Shown in pieces: positions 8,264 through 16,846 of a stretch of 33,930 bases of DNA (positions within the stretch are counted from its first letter, which is position 1; every line of letters begins with the position of its first letter). Under the pieces are notes generated by a model, which was given only the letters and a program-made list of their open reading frames with translations, had not been told where the DNA came from and did not search any database. The stretch is from M3007 sp046296435 (lineage in GTDB: Bacteria > Bacteroidota > Bacteroidia > Chitinophagales > Saprospiraceae): the NCBI GenBank assembly GCA_046296435.1, contig JBKBLI010000036.1, forward strand, positions 1-33,930, read 5' to 3'. The translations under genes were made by a program, and so were the position numbers.

Positions 8264-8343
8264 GCCCGGTCTGAAAGTGCGGGCATGCATGCTACGCCCC
8301 CCGCCTGCTACGCCCCTTTATCACGCAACATACCTAAAGCGTG

Positions 8344-8359
8344 TTTTTTTTTGAAAAAA
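8344..8359. repeat. Intergenic T-run/A-run palindrome, copy 3
   Basis: T9-G-A6 followed by GGGCATGGGCGCAGGG. It is the second copy in the deiminase-gldD intergenic stretch. Confidence 0.5.
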
Positions 8360-8541
8360 GGGCATGGGCGCAGGGTGCGGGCGAAGGAGGGAAAGGCCGT
8401 GGCTTATGCTGAGAACAAAGCGGGAAACCCAAGAAGCGCCCGCTGTTGCGCCGCCGTCGCGCCGGCCATTTATTCGCCGCGAAAAATGCCGGGCGCTTTT
8501 TTGCGTTTTTCCGGAAAAAGTATTGCAGATGCCGCCGGCTG

Positions 8542-8571
8542 TTTGTCCCGGCCTGTGAGAACTTGATTTTG
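8542..8571 (+). promoter_or_regulatory. Possible gldD promoter
   Basis: TGATTTTG (8564-8571) differs from TAnnTTTG at one base, and TTTG (8542-8545) lies 18 bases upstream as a -33 element. A transcript would begin about 16 bases before the gldD start codon. The spacing is slightly short, so this is tentative. Confidence 0.35.
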
Positions 8572-8593
8572 CCACATCACTAAACACGCCTGT

Positions 8594-9129
8594 ATGCGTC
8601 GTCATTTTGCTTTGTTCCTCGCTCCGACCCTTGCGCTCATCTTTGCGGCCCCGGCCTGCTCCGATGCGCCGGAGATCCCCAAACCGCGGGCTTTCCCACG
8701 CGTGATCTATCCAGAGAAACGCTGGACCCTCTTTTCAGAAAAGGGCTGCCCCTTCGAGTTTGAGGCCCCAGCCTACGCTGTGGTCGAACACGACACGACC
8801 TTCTTCGATCAGCGAGCAGGCAGCGACTGTTGGTTCANNNNNNNNNNNNNNNNNNNNNNNNNNNNNNNNNNNNNNNNNNNNNNNNNNNNNNNNNNNNNNN
8901 NNNNNNNNNNNNNNNNNNNNNNNNNNNNNNNNNNNNGCACGGCCTGGTATTTGCCGTGGAGGGACCGGCGGCTTCGAGCTATCAGTTTTTTCTGACGGAC
9001 AGCACGCGCCATTTTTTGCGGGGAGCGCTGTATTTCGAAACGCAGTCGCGGCCGGATTCGCTGGCGCCGGTCATCGGGTTCATGCGCGCCGATCTCGAAA
9101 AACTGACCGCCACCCTGCGTTGGCGATAG
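8594..9129 (+). CDS. gldD: Gliding motility lipoprotein GldD (interrupted by assembly gap)
   Basis: GldD is an outer-envelope lipoprotein needed for gliding and T9SS function in Flavobacterium. The N-terminal part has a lipoprotein signal ending AAPAC (Cys22), then KPRAFPRVIYPEKRW and a Cys-Trp pair before the gap. After the gap the very conserved GldD ending is present: an ASSYQFFLTDSTRHFLRGA segment, then PDSLAPVIGF and TLRW near the C-terminus. The two halves lie in different frames across the N-run (8838-8936), which only means the gap length is not true. About 145 residues are visible. The family is near 190, so roughly 45 residues are missing. It lies 61 bp before the mutase-like gene and may start the long plus-strand cluster. 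Confidence 0.88.
8838..8936. other. Assembly gap (99 N) inside gldD
   Basis: A run of N with no duplicated flanks. The reading frame changes across it, so its real length is not a multiple that matches 99; from the GldD family about 130-140 bases are expected. Confidence 0.85.
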
Positions 9130-9190
9130 ACCAAGCGGTCAAAATTGCGCGTCGGCTTCGCAATTCCGCCAATTGCGCTAATTTTGCTGC

Positions 9191-10324
9191 ATGAATTCGA
9201 GCGCAGCACTTGCAGATATTTTTCCGGGCATAAGCAAAGAAGTCTGGTTGGATAAGATCAGGCAGGACCTCAAAGGCCGCGAACCGCACAGCCTTTACTG
9301 GGAGGTCGAGCCGGGCATAACGGCCGATCCCTTTGCGCATGCCGACGATTTTGCCGGCGTCCAGCCCTCGCCCACCCAAGGCCCCTTGCAATGGGATATC
9401 GGCGAGACAATACCGGTCGACGACGACTTGGCTGCGGCCAATCGCCTGATCATGGAGGCTTTGGAGGGGGGGGTGGAAGCCTTGCACCTGAATGTGAGCC
9501 GCTTACTCGACGCCGAAGCGCTGGATTTGTTGCTCAAAGGGGTTTATCTCGATTATATCCGACTGCACCTAGTGGGCGAGGGCATAGGGCATGGACCGGC
9601 GGTATGGGGCGCCGCGTTGGCAGACCTGGCCCGGATGCGCGATTTGTCGCCCAACGCTTTGCGCGGCGGCATCGCTTGGGATCCTGCCGCCGCCGCCCAT
9701 CCTGACTGGGTCTATGCTGCGGATTATCTCGCTTTTATGCAAGAGACCCTTCCCCAGTGCTATGCTTTTGGCCTGCGCGAGTCGTCGGAGGGACTTTACG
9801 CCGAGCGTGCGGCCGCTCTTCTTGCCCGCGCTCACGCCTTGGCGACACATCTCGAGGCGCGTGGAGCATCGGCCGAGGCCGCTACTGAACGGCTTTGTCT
9901 GACCCAATTGGTCGGCTCGGCATATTTTGCCGAGATTGCGCGCTTGCGCGCCTTGCGTCTGTTGTGGCCACAGTGGCGCAAGCGCATGGGCATGAGCGAG
10001 GGGGGGGCCTTGGCGTGCGCCGAATTTGCACCCCAAGCATATGGCGACGACCCTTTCCAGAACCTGATCAAAACGGCAATCATTGCCATGAGCGCCGTTT
10101 TGGGCGGCGTTGACGGCTTGTGCGCACGCCCCTACGACGAAGGATTATCGAGCGGCTACCCGCCTGCGCTGGGCCGGCGTCTGGCGCGAAACGCGCAGCA
10201 CCTGCTCCGCATGGAGTCGGGTTTTGAAAATCTGGAAGACCCCGTGCGCGGCGCTTATTTTCTGGAGAAGCTGACCCGCCAATTTGCCGAAAAAATCTGG
10301 ACTACTTTTCAGCAACAGCTATGA
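9191..10324 (+). CDS. Methylmalonyl-CoA mutase small-subunit-like protein, barrel domain only
   Basis: The 377-residue protein follows the small (MutA) subunit of methylmalonyl-CoA mutase: an N-terminal FPGISKEVWLDKIRQDLKG, then PLQWDIGETI, and near the end GGVDGLCARPYDE, LARNAQHLLRMES and LEDPVRGAYFLEKLT, matching the mutase barrel. The mutase isomerises (R)-methylmalonyl-CoA and succinyl-CoA with adenosylcobalamin bound by the large subunit. MutA normally continues for about 80 residues or more into a degenerate cobalamin-binding fold, but this protein stops directly after the barrel. No mutB is adjacent; the next gene starts inside its stop codon (ATGA). It may pair with a distant MutB or have another role. 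TAATTTTG at 9179-9186 resembles a -7 box but lies too near the ATG to be relied on. Confidence 0.8.
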   Translation: MNSSAALADIFPGISKEVWLDKIRQDLKGREPHSLYWEVEPGITADPFAHADDFAGVQPSPTQGPLQWDIGETIPVDDDLAAANRLIMEALEGGVEALHLNVSRLLDAEALDLLLKGVYLDYIRLHLVGEGIGHGPAVWGAALADLARMRDLSPNALRGGIAWDPAAAAHPDWVYAADYLAFMQETLPQCYAFGLRESSEGLYAERAAALLARAHALATHLEARGASAEAATERLCLTQLVGSAYFAEIARLRALRLLWPQWRKRMGMSEGGALACAEFAPQAYGDDPFQNLIKTAIIAMSAVLGGVDGLCARPYDEGLSSGYPPALGRRLARNAQHLLRMESGFENLEDPVRGAYFLEKLTRQFAEKIWTTFQQQL

Positions 10325-10932
10325 AAATATTCTGTATTGGGCGCAACTACGCCGACCATGCCAAAGAGTTGAACAACCCCGTCCCGGAGGAACCGCTGAT
10401 CTTTATGAAGCCGCCCACGGCGCTGTTGCTGAACAACAGGCCTTTTTACCATCCGGATTTTTCGCAGGACATACACCACGAGGTGGAACTGGTGCTGCGC
10501 ATCTGCAAGAACGGGCGTTCGGTGGCGCCCGAATTTGCACATCGGTATTACGACGCCGTGGCTGTTGGGATCGATTTCACGGCTCGCGATCTGCAGGACC
10601 GCCTCAAGAAAAAGGGACACCCCTGGGAGATAGCCAAGGGTTTCGACCGCTCGGCGCCTTTGAGCCGCTTCGTCACGCTGGATGAGTTGGGCAAGCGCGA
10701 CGACCTGCGCATCGCCCTGCGCAAAAATGGCGAGATCGTGCAGCAAGGTAGCACCAAAGACCTTATTTTTGATTTTGACACGTTGATTTGCGCCTTGTCG
10801 CGTTACTTTACGCTGCACAAAGGCGACATGATTTTTACGGGTACGCCGGCGGGCGTAGGCCCTGTGCGCCCTGGCGACCTGCTCGAGGGATACCTTGAGG
10901 ATCAACCCATGCTTCGCTGCGAAGTGCGCTAA
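10321..10932 (+). CDS. Fumarylacetoacetate hydrolase (FAH) family protein, FAHD1-like
   Basis: At 203 residues this is the short, single-domain form of the FAH family. It begins MKIFCIGRNYADHAKEL, typical of FAHD1-type acylpyruvate hydrolase/oxaloacetate decarboxylases, and carries the metal-binding HHEVELVL (E-x-E), then GIDFTARDLQ, AKGFDRSAP and GDMIFTGTPAGVGPV. The enzymes act on beta-dicarbonyl substrates with a Mg or Mn ion in the cytoplasm. The exact substrate is not visible from sequence. It overlaps the mutase-like gene by four bases (ATGA), so the two are translationally coupled. Confidence 0.85.
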   Translation: MKIFCIGRNYADHAKELNNPVPEEPLIFMKPPTALLLNNRPFYHPDFSQDIHHEVELVLRICKNGRSVAPEFAHRYYDAVAVGIDFTARDLQDRLKKKGHPWEIAKGFDRSAPLSRFVTLDELGKRDDLRIALRKNGEIVQQGSTKDLIFDFDTLICALSRYFTLHKGDMIFTGTPAGVGPVRPGDLLEGYLEDQPMLRCEVR

Positions 10933-10980
10933 TCCCACAGCCGTCGCGCGCTCATTCATTTTTATCACAAGTAAAACAAA

Positions 10981-12288
10981 ATGCGCTTTTTTTCGAAATA
11001 CATTTGTCTGACAGCCGCCCTTTGCGGGCCTGCTCTCCTGTTGCAGGCTCAATCCCCCGCTCCCGCGCCCAAGCAGGCCGGAGCAGTGCTGATTCTGGGC
11101 GCTACGGCGCATATCGGCGACGGCGCCCTGATCCCGAACAGCGCCGTAGCTTTTGAGGATGGAAAAATCACGATGGTCGCCGACGCTACGACCATCCGAA
11201 TCGACCGGAGTCGCTACGTCAAGATATTTGACGCGAGCGGCAAGCAACTTTTTCCGGGCTTTATCGGCATGAACTCTCGCTTGGGCCTGGTGGAGATCGA
11301 CGCCGTGCGGGCTACGCAGGATTACAGCGAGGTAGGCGCCTTCAACCCCAATGCGCGGGCCATAGTGGCTTACAACACCGACTCGGACCTGATTCCGACC
11401 ATTCGATCTAACGGGGTATTGTTGGCTCAGGTGTGTCCGTCTGGCGGCGTTCTTAGCGGCGCCTCGGCGGTAGTGGCTTTGGATGCCTGGAACTGGGAGG
11501 ATGCCGCCGTGCGCGCAGACGAGGGGCTGCACCTGAACTGGCCTGCGCGCCGCTCGTGGCGCGGATGGGAAACCGGAAATCCGCAACAACAAGCTAACGA
11601 GCGCTACGATAAGGAAACGCAAGCCATCAGGCGCTTTTTTGACGAGGCGGCGGCATACGCCCAAAACCCGTCGCCGACGGTTAAGAATGCGCGTTTCGAA
11701 GCGATGCGCGGACTCTTTGCAGGCCGCCAGACGCTATACATCCATGTCAACGAGGCGACGCCAATGCAAGAGGCGGTTCTTTTTGCAAAAAAATATGGCC
11801 TTAAGCCCGCGCTGGTAGGCGCCTCGGACGCCTGGCTGATTGCCGACTTTCTGGCGCGGGAGGGCGTAAGCCTGGTATTAGGCCGCGTCCAGCAGTTGCC
11901 CGCCCGCGACGACGACGATATCGACCAACCGTTCAGGATGCCGGCGCTGCTGCACGAGAAGGGGCTGCGGTTTTGTTTCAGCGAGGAGGGCGCCTGGCGT
12001 CATCGGAATATACCTTTTCAGGCTGGACAAGCCGTTGCTTACGGGTTGCCTTATGAAGCGGCCATACGGGCGCTTACGCTCGACGCGGCGGCGACGCTTG
12101 GCGTGGCCGACCGCCTCGGCAGTATCGAAATGGGCAAAGACGCCACGCTATTCATCAGCGAGGGCGATCCGCTGGACATGCGCGGCAATCAAGTGATTGC
12201 CGCCTTCATATCGGGTCGCGAAATCGAACTCGACGATAAGCACAAGCAACTCTACCGACGCTACGAGAAAAAGTACAAACAGCGATAG
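10981..12288 (+). CDS. Secreted amidohydrolase-fold protein lacking the HxH metal motif
   Basis: The 435-residue protein has a signal peptide (ending LLLQAQ) and the outer beta-sandwich and C-terminal landmarks of imidazolonepropionase-like amidohydrolases: NSAVAFEDGKITMV near the N-terminus, and ALTLDAAATLGVADRLGSIEMGKDATLFI near the C-terminus. Where active members have PGFIDxHxH, this one reads FPGFIGMNSRLGLVEID, so the first two metal-binding histidines are absent. The later His/Asp ligands are also not evident (HVNEATPMQEA stands where a His ligand is usual). It may be a non-catalytic binding protein or use another chemistry. It starts 48 bp after the FAH gene and ends 3 bp before the ABC exporter gene, so co-transcription is likely. 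Confidence 0.78.
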   Translation: MRFFSKYICLTAALCGPALLLQAQSPAPAPKQAGAVLILGATAHIGDGALIPNSAVAFEDGKITMVADATTIRIDRSRYVKIFDASGKQLFPGFIGMNSRLGLVEIDAVRATQDYSEVGAFNPNARAIVAYNTDSDLIPTIRSNGVLLAQVCPSGGVLSGASAVVALDAWNWEDAAVRADEGLHLNWPARRSWRGWETGNPQQQANERYDKETQAIRRFFDEAAAYAQNPSPTVKNARFEAMRGLFAGRQTLYIHVNEATPMQEAVLFAKKYGLKPALVGASDAWLIADFLAREGVSLVLGRVQQLPARDDDDIDQPFRMPALLHEKGLRFCFSEEGAWRHRNIPFQAGQAVAYGLPYEAAIRALTLDAAATLGVADRLGSIEMGKDATLFISEGDPLDMRGNQVIAAFISGREIELDDKHKQLYRRYEKKYKQR

Positions 12289-12291
12289 CGC

Positions 12292-14490
12292 ATGTGGGTT
12301 GATCGCTTCCCATACCAAAAACAGTTAGACGCTTCGGATTGCGGAGCTGCCTGTCTGCGCATGATTGCCCAGCATCACGGCCGGCGTTATGGGATGGATT
12401 ATTTGCGGGGCTTGAGTTTTGTGAGTAAAGAGGGCGCTTCGATGATGAGCATCGCCGAAGCCGCCGAAAAAATCGGGTTCCGCACCTTGGGGATCCGAAC
12501 GGGATTTCGCAAGTTGAAGGACAGCATCCCTTTGCCTTGCATCGCTTTTTGGCGGGGCAATCACTTTGTGGTGATTTACCGCATCGCCGGCGACAAGGTG
12601 TATATCGCCGATCCGGCTACCGGCAAGCTGCGTCTGGAGGAGGGCGATTTTCTGGGCAATTGGGCTACGGATGTCAAGGACTCCGAACCGCAGGGCATCC
12701 TGCTGCTGCTGGAGGCTACGCCCGATTTTTTCCGGCGCGAAGAAGAGCAGGCGCCCGACGAGAGCACCCTATCCATTTTGTGGAGCTATGTGAAGCAGTA
12801 CCGAAGCCTGCTGCTTCAATTGCTGCTGGGTCTGTTGATCGGCAGCGTCATACAGTTGGCGTTTCCGTTTTTGATGCAGGCGCTGGTGGACAAAGGCGTG
12901 ATGCTGCGCAACCTCAACTTTGTCCAGTTGATCCTCCTGGCCCAGGTTGTGTTGTTCATGAGTCAGATGATCGTGGAATTTCTGCGGGGCTGGATATTGC
13001 TGCACATCGGCGCTCGGGTCAACATCAGCCTGATGTCCGACTTTCTGATCAAACTGATGCGTCTGCCCATGTCGTTTTTTGATTCGCGAATGACGGGCGA
13101 CTTGTTGCAACGCATCTACGACAACGAGCGGATAGAGCGCTTTTTGACCTCTTCAACGCTGGTCACCTTGTTCTCAGTGGTCAACCTGTTGGTGTTTGGA
13201 ACGGTTTTGTGGCTCTACCATGCGCCGATATTCGGGGTGTTTGCGCTGGCCTCGGGTCTGTATTTCGGATGGGTGATGTTGTTCATGCAACGCCGGCGCA
13301 CATTGGACAACATGCGCTTTGAACAACTGGCCGAAAATCAAAGCGCATTGATCCAATTGGTCAACGGGATGCAGGAGATCAAGTTGCACGGGGCGGAACG
13401 CCAGAAGCGCTGGAACTGGGAGCGGATCCAGGCCCGCTTGTTTCGCGTCAATGTACAATATCTGAGCGCCGACCAATGGCAGCGCCTCGGCGCGGCCTTT
13501 GTCAACGAGGGCAAAAATATCCTGATCACGATCATCGCCGCGCAGGCAACGATCAACGGCGATATCACGCTCGGCGCCATGCTCGCCATTCAGTACATCG
13601 TGGGTCATCTGAACGCGCCGCTCGAGTCGCTTACGCAATTTATTCTGGCGGCGCAGGATGCCAGAATCAGCCTGGAGCGCATGGGCGAGATACGACGCAG
13701 TCCGGAGGAGGAGCCTCCCGGCCCATCAAAGTTCAAGGCCTTGCCCGACGATGGCAGCCTGAGTTTGCACGGCGTGTCTTTCCGATACGGAGGCCCGAGC
13801 GACTCCTGGGTGCTTCAGAACCTCAATCTCACGATTCCGCAGCACCGCACCACCGCCATCGTAGGCGTAAGCGGCAGCGGCAAGACTACGCTGCTCAAGC
13901 TCCTGCTGGGTTTTTACCCGCCTACGCAGGGTATTATCCGACTTGGCGACCTGAGCCTCGGGAGTTTCAGCCTGCCGGTCTGGCGTCGTCAGTGCGGCGT
14001 GGTGATGCAAGACGGCTACATCTTTTCGGATACCATCGCGCGCAATATCGCCCTGGGGCATGAACATCCCGACCACAGCCAGATCATTTACGCCGCCAAA
14101 ATGGCGAATATTCACCACTTTATCGAAACGCTGCCGCTTGGGTTCAATACCAAGGTGGGACCCGACGGAATCGGCCTGAGCCAAGGGCAGAAACAGCGCC
14201 TGCTCATCGCCCGGGCGATTTACAAACGACCGGAATACCTTTTCTTCGACGAAGCGACCAACGCCCTCGATGCGACCAACGAGCGCATTGTGGTGGAGAA
14301 CCTTCAGACCGCTTTTCGCAACAAAACCATGGTGATCGTCGCCCACCGACTCAGCACGGTACGACAGGCCGATCTGATCGTGGTATTGCACCAGGGCGAG
14401 ATCGTCGAACAAGGCAACCACGAACAATTAGTCCGCCTCAAGGGGCGTTACTTCCAGTTGATCAAAGACCAACTCGAACTCGGCGCCTAA
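12292..14490 (+). CDS. C39 peptidase-containing ABC exporter (PCAT type)
   Basis: The 732-residue protein joins three modules. Residues 1-130 are a C39 double-glycine leader peptidase with catalytic Cys17 (DASDCGAACLRMI), His91 (GNHFVV) and Asp107 (DPATGK), all present. About 160-450 is a six-helix ABC transmembrane domain. About 480-732 is the ATPase: Walker A GVSGSGKTTLL at 525, signature LSQGQ at 629, Walker B ending at Asp653-Glu654, and His685 in VAHRLS. Such transporters cut the leader from a peptide after a GG site and export it across the inner membrane, working with a HlyD-type adaptor, which is the next gene. No precursor peptide is visible nearby. It follows the amidohydrolase-like gene by 3 bp. 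Confidence 0.93.
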   Translation: MWVDRFPYQKQLDASDCGAACLRMIAQHHGRRYGMDYLRGLSFVSKEGASMMSIAEAAEKIGFRTLGIRTGFRKLKDSIPLPCIAFWRGNHFVVIYRIAGDKVYIADPATGKLRLEEGDFLGNWATDVKDSEPQGILLLLEATPDFFRREEEQAPDESTLSILWSYVKQYRSLLLQLLLGLLIGSVIQLAFPFLMQALVDKGVMLRNLNFVQLILLAQVVLFMSQMIVEFLRGWILLHIGARVNISLMSDFLIKLMRLPMSFFDSRMTGDLLQRIYDNERIERFLTSSTLVTLFSVVNLLVFGTVLWLYHAPIFGVFALASGLYFGWVMLFMQRRRTLDNMRFEQLAENQSALIQLVNGMQEIKLHGAERQKRWNWERIQARLFRVNVQYLSADQWQRLGAAFVNEGKNILITIIAAQATINGDITLGAMLAIQYIVGHLNAPLESLTQFILAAQDARISLERMGEIRRSPEEEPPGPSKFKALPDDGSLSLHGVSFRYGGPSDSWVLQNLNLTIPQHRTTAIVGVSGSGKTTLLKLLLGFYPPTQGIIRLGDLSLGSFSLPVWRRQCGVVMQDGYIFSDTIARNIALGHEHPDHSQIIYAAKMANIHHFIETLPLGFNTKVGPDGIGLSQGQKQRLLIARAIYKRPEYLFFDEATNALDATNERIVVENLQTAFRNKTMVIVAHRLSTVRQADLIVVLHQGEIVEQGNHEQLVRLKGRYFQLIKDQLELGA

Positions 14491-14502
14491 AACCGCGCAC
14501 CT

Positions 14503-15804
14503 ATGAACGACAGCGAAAAAGACTACTACCTCGGCGAAATTCACTCGGACGACGTGCAGGAAATTCTTGGCGCGCCGCCGACATGGCCCATTCGTTGGGG
14601 GTCGGCCCTGATGCTTTTGGTTGTGGCCGGCATGGCGCTCCTCGCGTCGCTGGTCCGCTATCCCGATTTGGCGCGCGCGCCGGTGGTCATTTCTGCCGAT
14701 ATTCCACCGGGGCCGGTCATTTCGCCGGGCGAAGGTTATGTCGCCCGGCTCTTCGTAGCCAACGGACAGCGCATAAAGACCGATCAACTACTGGCCGCGC
14801 TGCAAAGCGCCGTCAAGCTCGACGATGCGCTCTTGCTCGATTCCCTGCTTGCAGGATGGCTCCGACTTCCCGCTCCCGCCCTACGCGCCTTATCCCCGCC
14901 GCCCAGCCTTCAATTGGGCGAACTTCAGGCCGAATACGCCGCCGTACTTAGCGCGATAAACGCATACGCTTTTGAGAAAAATACCAGAAAATCGCTGACC
15001 AAGGCCAATGTCGGCGCTTTCAATGAGCAAATCGCACGGCTTGAAGCCGCAATCCAATACGACAAAACGGCTGCCGATCGCTTGGCTGCCGAGATAGCGC
15101 GCAGCGCAATTTTTCTCGAAAAACAGGAAATTGCGTTCCAGCAAGGTCTGATCTCCGCCGATATGCTCAATGCCGAGCGCAGACGCCACCTCCAACTTGA
15201 GCGCGACCTGGAAGTGCTGAACGAAGGTCTGACCCGTAAGCAAAATGAAATAGCCGCGCTGGGACGCAACGCCTCCGATCTCAATCTCAACGAGCAAGAG
15301 CGGGGCAGCGGGAGCGAAGCTACGCTGCTCGCCGCCCTGTCGCGCCTGCGCGCCGCCTTGGACGCCTGGAAAAAAACGCACCTGCTCACCGCGCCTATCG
15401 CCGGCAAGGCGGTATTCAACGCTTCGTTCTCCGGCGCCCGGCAATACGTGCGGCTCGGCGAACAAATCATGACCATCGTCCCCGATAGCGCCAAGACGCT
15501 GGTCGGTCGGGCCAGCCTGCCGGCCGCCGGCAGCGGCAAAGTCAAACCCGGACAAAAAGTGTTGATCAAATTGGACAGCTACCCCTATCAGGAGTTTGGC
15601 GTGCTGGAAGGTCGCGTGGTCGATCGCTCAGGCGTACCTAAAGACGGCGCCTATAACCTCACCATCGAGTTGACGAAGGGGCTCTTTACTTCAGCCCAGA
15701 GGATGATCCCTTTCGAGCAGCAATTGCAAGGCGAGGCAGAAATCATCACCGACGATAAAAGCTTCCTACGGCGCGTTGTGGAACAAATCGCGCTGCGTCG
15801 CTGA
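14503..15804 (+). CDS. HlyD-family periplasmic adaptor of the C39 exporter
   Basis: The 433-residue protein has a short cytoplasmic N-terminus, a single transmembrane helix near residues 33-52 (LMLLVVAGMALLASLV), then a lipoyl-like half-motif (ISPGEGYVARLFVANGQRIKTDQLLA), a long coiled coil (about 145-270, rich in Glu, Lys, Leu and Ala), the second lipoyl half near LLTAPIAGKAVF, and a beta-barrel domain with VKPGQKVLIKLDSYPYQEFG. This is the order of membrane fusion proteins in type 1 secretion and bacteriocin exporters. It starts 12 bp after the ABC gene and should form a complex with it; a TolC-like outer-membrane channel is not encoded here. Confidence 0.92.
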   Translation: MNDSEKDYYLGEIHSDDVQEILGAPPTWPIRWGSALMLLVVAGMALLASLVRYPDLARAPVVISADIPPGPVISPGEGYVARLFVANGQRIKTDQLLAALQSAVKLDDALLLDSLLAGWLRLPAPALRALSPPPSLQLGELQAEYAAVLSAINAYAFEKNTRKSLTKANVGAFNEQIARLEAAIQYDKTAADRLAAEIARSAIFLEKQEIAFQQGLISADMLNAERRRHLQLERDLEVLNEGLTRKQNEIAALGRNASDLNLNEQERGSGSEATLLAALSRLRAALDAWKKTHLLTAPIAGKAVFNASFSGARQYVRLGEQIMTIVPDSAKTLVGRASLPAAGSGKVKPGQKVLIKLDSYPYQEFGVLEGRVVDRSGVPKDGAYNLTIELTKGLFTSAQRMIPFEQQLQGEAEIITDDKSFLRRVVEQIALRR

Positions 15805-15933
15805 ATATCCAAAGTGAGGAATGCCGCCCAACTCTTGCTTTTTGCGTCCCAGGGCAGTTTTCGTGGCCTCTTTAGCCATTTTCAAGGCCCATTTGTTGTC
15901 GCCCAAACTACACGCCCGCACCCTTTACACCTG

Positions 15934-15949
15934 TTTTTTCTCAAAAAAA
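15934..15949. repeat. Intergenic T-run/A-run palindrome, copy 4
   Basis: T6-CTC-A7 (15934-15949) between the convergent HlyD and esterase genes, 129 bases after the first stop codon and 61 bases after the second. The rest of the 206-base interval holds no supported gene. Confidence 0.5.
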
Positions 15950-16010
15950 CAATGCGCTTGGGAGATTCTTCGGCGAGAAACAAACCCGCGGGATCAAAGC
16001 GTCCGCAAAC

Positions 16011-16841
16011 TCAGGGCTGACGCCTGTTGAAAAACTTGTGCATACTCAGCAGTACGTAATCGATAGCGTCGGCCCAGTACGCTTTGTTGTGCTCTCCGGC
16101 GCGCTCTGTGTAGCTGTGCGGCACGTCCGCCTCCAGGAGGCGCTTGTGCATGTCGCGGTTGAGTTGGATGAAATAGTCGCCCACGCCGCAGTCGATGACC
16201 AAGGTTTGCTTATTGGCCCAGAACTGGGGAACCAGGTTGACCACCGAATGATCTTCCCAATGTTGCGGATACCTGGCTGGATCGCCCAACACCTTCCGCA
16301 ACCCCAGATTGTCTCTTTTGCCGCTTCGCAGATCCAGCCGGCCGCACAGGCTGCCCGCGGCGCCGTATAGCTCCGGATGTCGCGCAGCCAGATACATCGC
16401 TCCATGCCCGCCCATGCTCACGCCGACGATAGCCCGCCCCGCCGGCTCGCGGATAGTATTGTAGAAGTGATCCACATAGACGATCAGCTCTTTCGTCAGG
16501 TGCGTTTCATAGCGCACGTTTGTGTCCACCGGGCTGTCCAGATACCAGGAGTCATAGCCGCCGTCAGCGCATACGATCAGCATGCGGTAGGCGTCGGCCA
16601 GGGTTTGCAACTGCGGCGCCTCGTGGGGCCATGAAGCATAGCTGCCGCTCCAGCCGTGCAGCAGATAAAGGCTGGGCACAGGCAGTCCGACAGGGCTATG
16701 CGTTTCGGGCACAAAAATGATGCACCGAATGATTTTCCGCATCGATGGGCTGAAAATTTCGGCGGTATCCACTTGCGCGGCGTTTGACTGCGATAAGAGC
16801 GATAAAAGACAGGCAAAAAACAGGGGGATGCGTTGCGTCAT
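16011..16841 (-). CDS. Secreted esterase (PF00756-type alpha/beta hydrolase)
   Basis: With the start at 16841 (MTQRIPLFF) the product has 276 residues and a signal peptide ending SQSNAAQ; a longer in-frame start at 16889 would overlap the upstream gene and hide this signal. It has the esterase D/antigen 85-like fold: YLLHGWSGSYASW near the oxyanion region, the nucleophile elbow GVSMGGHGA, an Asp in GVGDYF and a His in AGEHNKAYW. Such enzymes hydrolyse acyl esters, often feruloyl or acetyl groups on polysaccharides, or S-formylglutathione-like substrates; here secretion favours an extracellular or periplasmic ester. It follows the second esterase by 5 bp in one operon. Confidence 0.86.
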   Translation of the reverse strand: MTQRIPLFFACLLSLLSQSNAAQVDTAEIFSPSMRKIIRCIIFVPETHSPVGLPVPSLYLLHGWSGSYASWPHEAPQLQTLADAYRMLIVCADGGYDSWYLDSPVDTNVRYETHLTKELIVYVDHFYNTIREPAGRAIVGVSMGGHGAMYLAARHPELYGAAGSLCGRLDLRSGKRDNLGLRKVLGDPARYPQHWEDHSVVNLVPQFWANKQTLVIDCGVGDYFIQLNRDMHKRLLEADVPHSYTERAGEHNKAYWADAIDYVLLSMHKFFNRRQP

Positions 16842-16846
16842 TCTCT

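Larger units (their letters stand above)
8212..8593. other. Gene-free stretch between the deiminase and gldD genes
   Basis: No convincing gene is present: the open frames here are GC-driven, overlap each other and show no recognisable domain. The stretch holds two T-run/A-run palindromes (8249-8263 and 8344-8359) and a possible gldD promoter at its right end. Confidence 0.6.

Noticed and set aside
8246..8605. Overlapping open frames on both strands between the deiminase and gldD genes
   Set aside because: They overlap each other, contain the intergenic palindromes and show no protein-like pattern.
9179..9186. TAATTTTG before the mutase-like gene as a promoter
   Set aside because: It ends five bases before the ATG, which would make the transcript leaderless, and there is no good -33 box.
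10309..11664. 451-codon minus-strand frame opposite the FAH and amidohydrolase genes
   Set aside because: It spans two well-supported plus-strand genes and its translation has no recognisable fold.
15814..16030. Two short plus-strand frames after the HlyD gene, considered as exporter substrate peptides
   Set aside because: Neither has a GG or GA leader cleavage site or a ribosome binding site, and they overlap the T-run/A-run palindrome.
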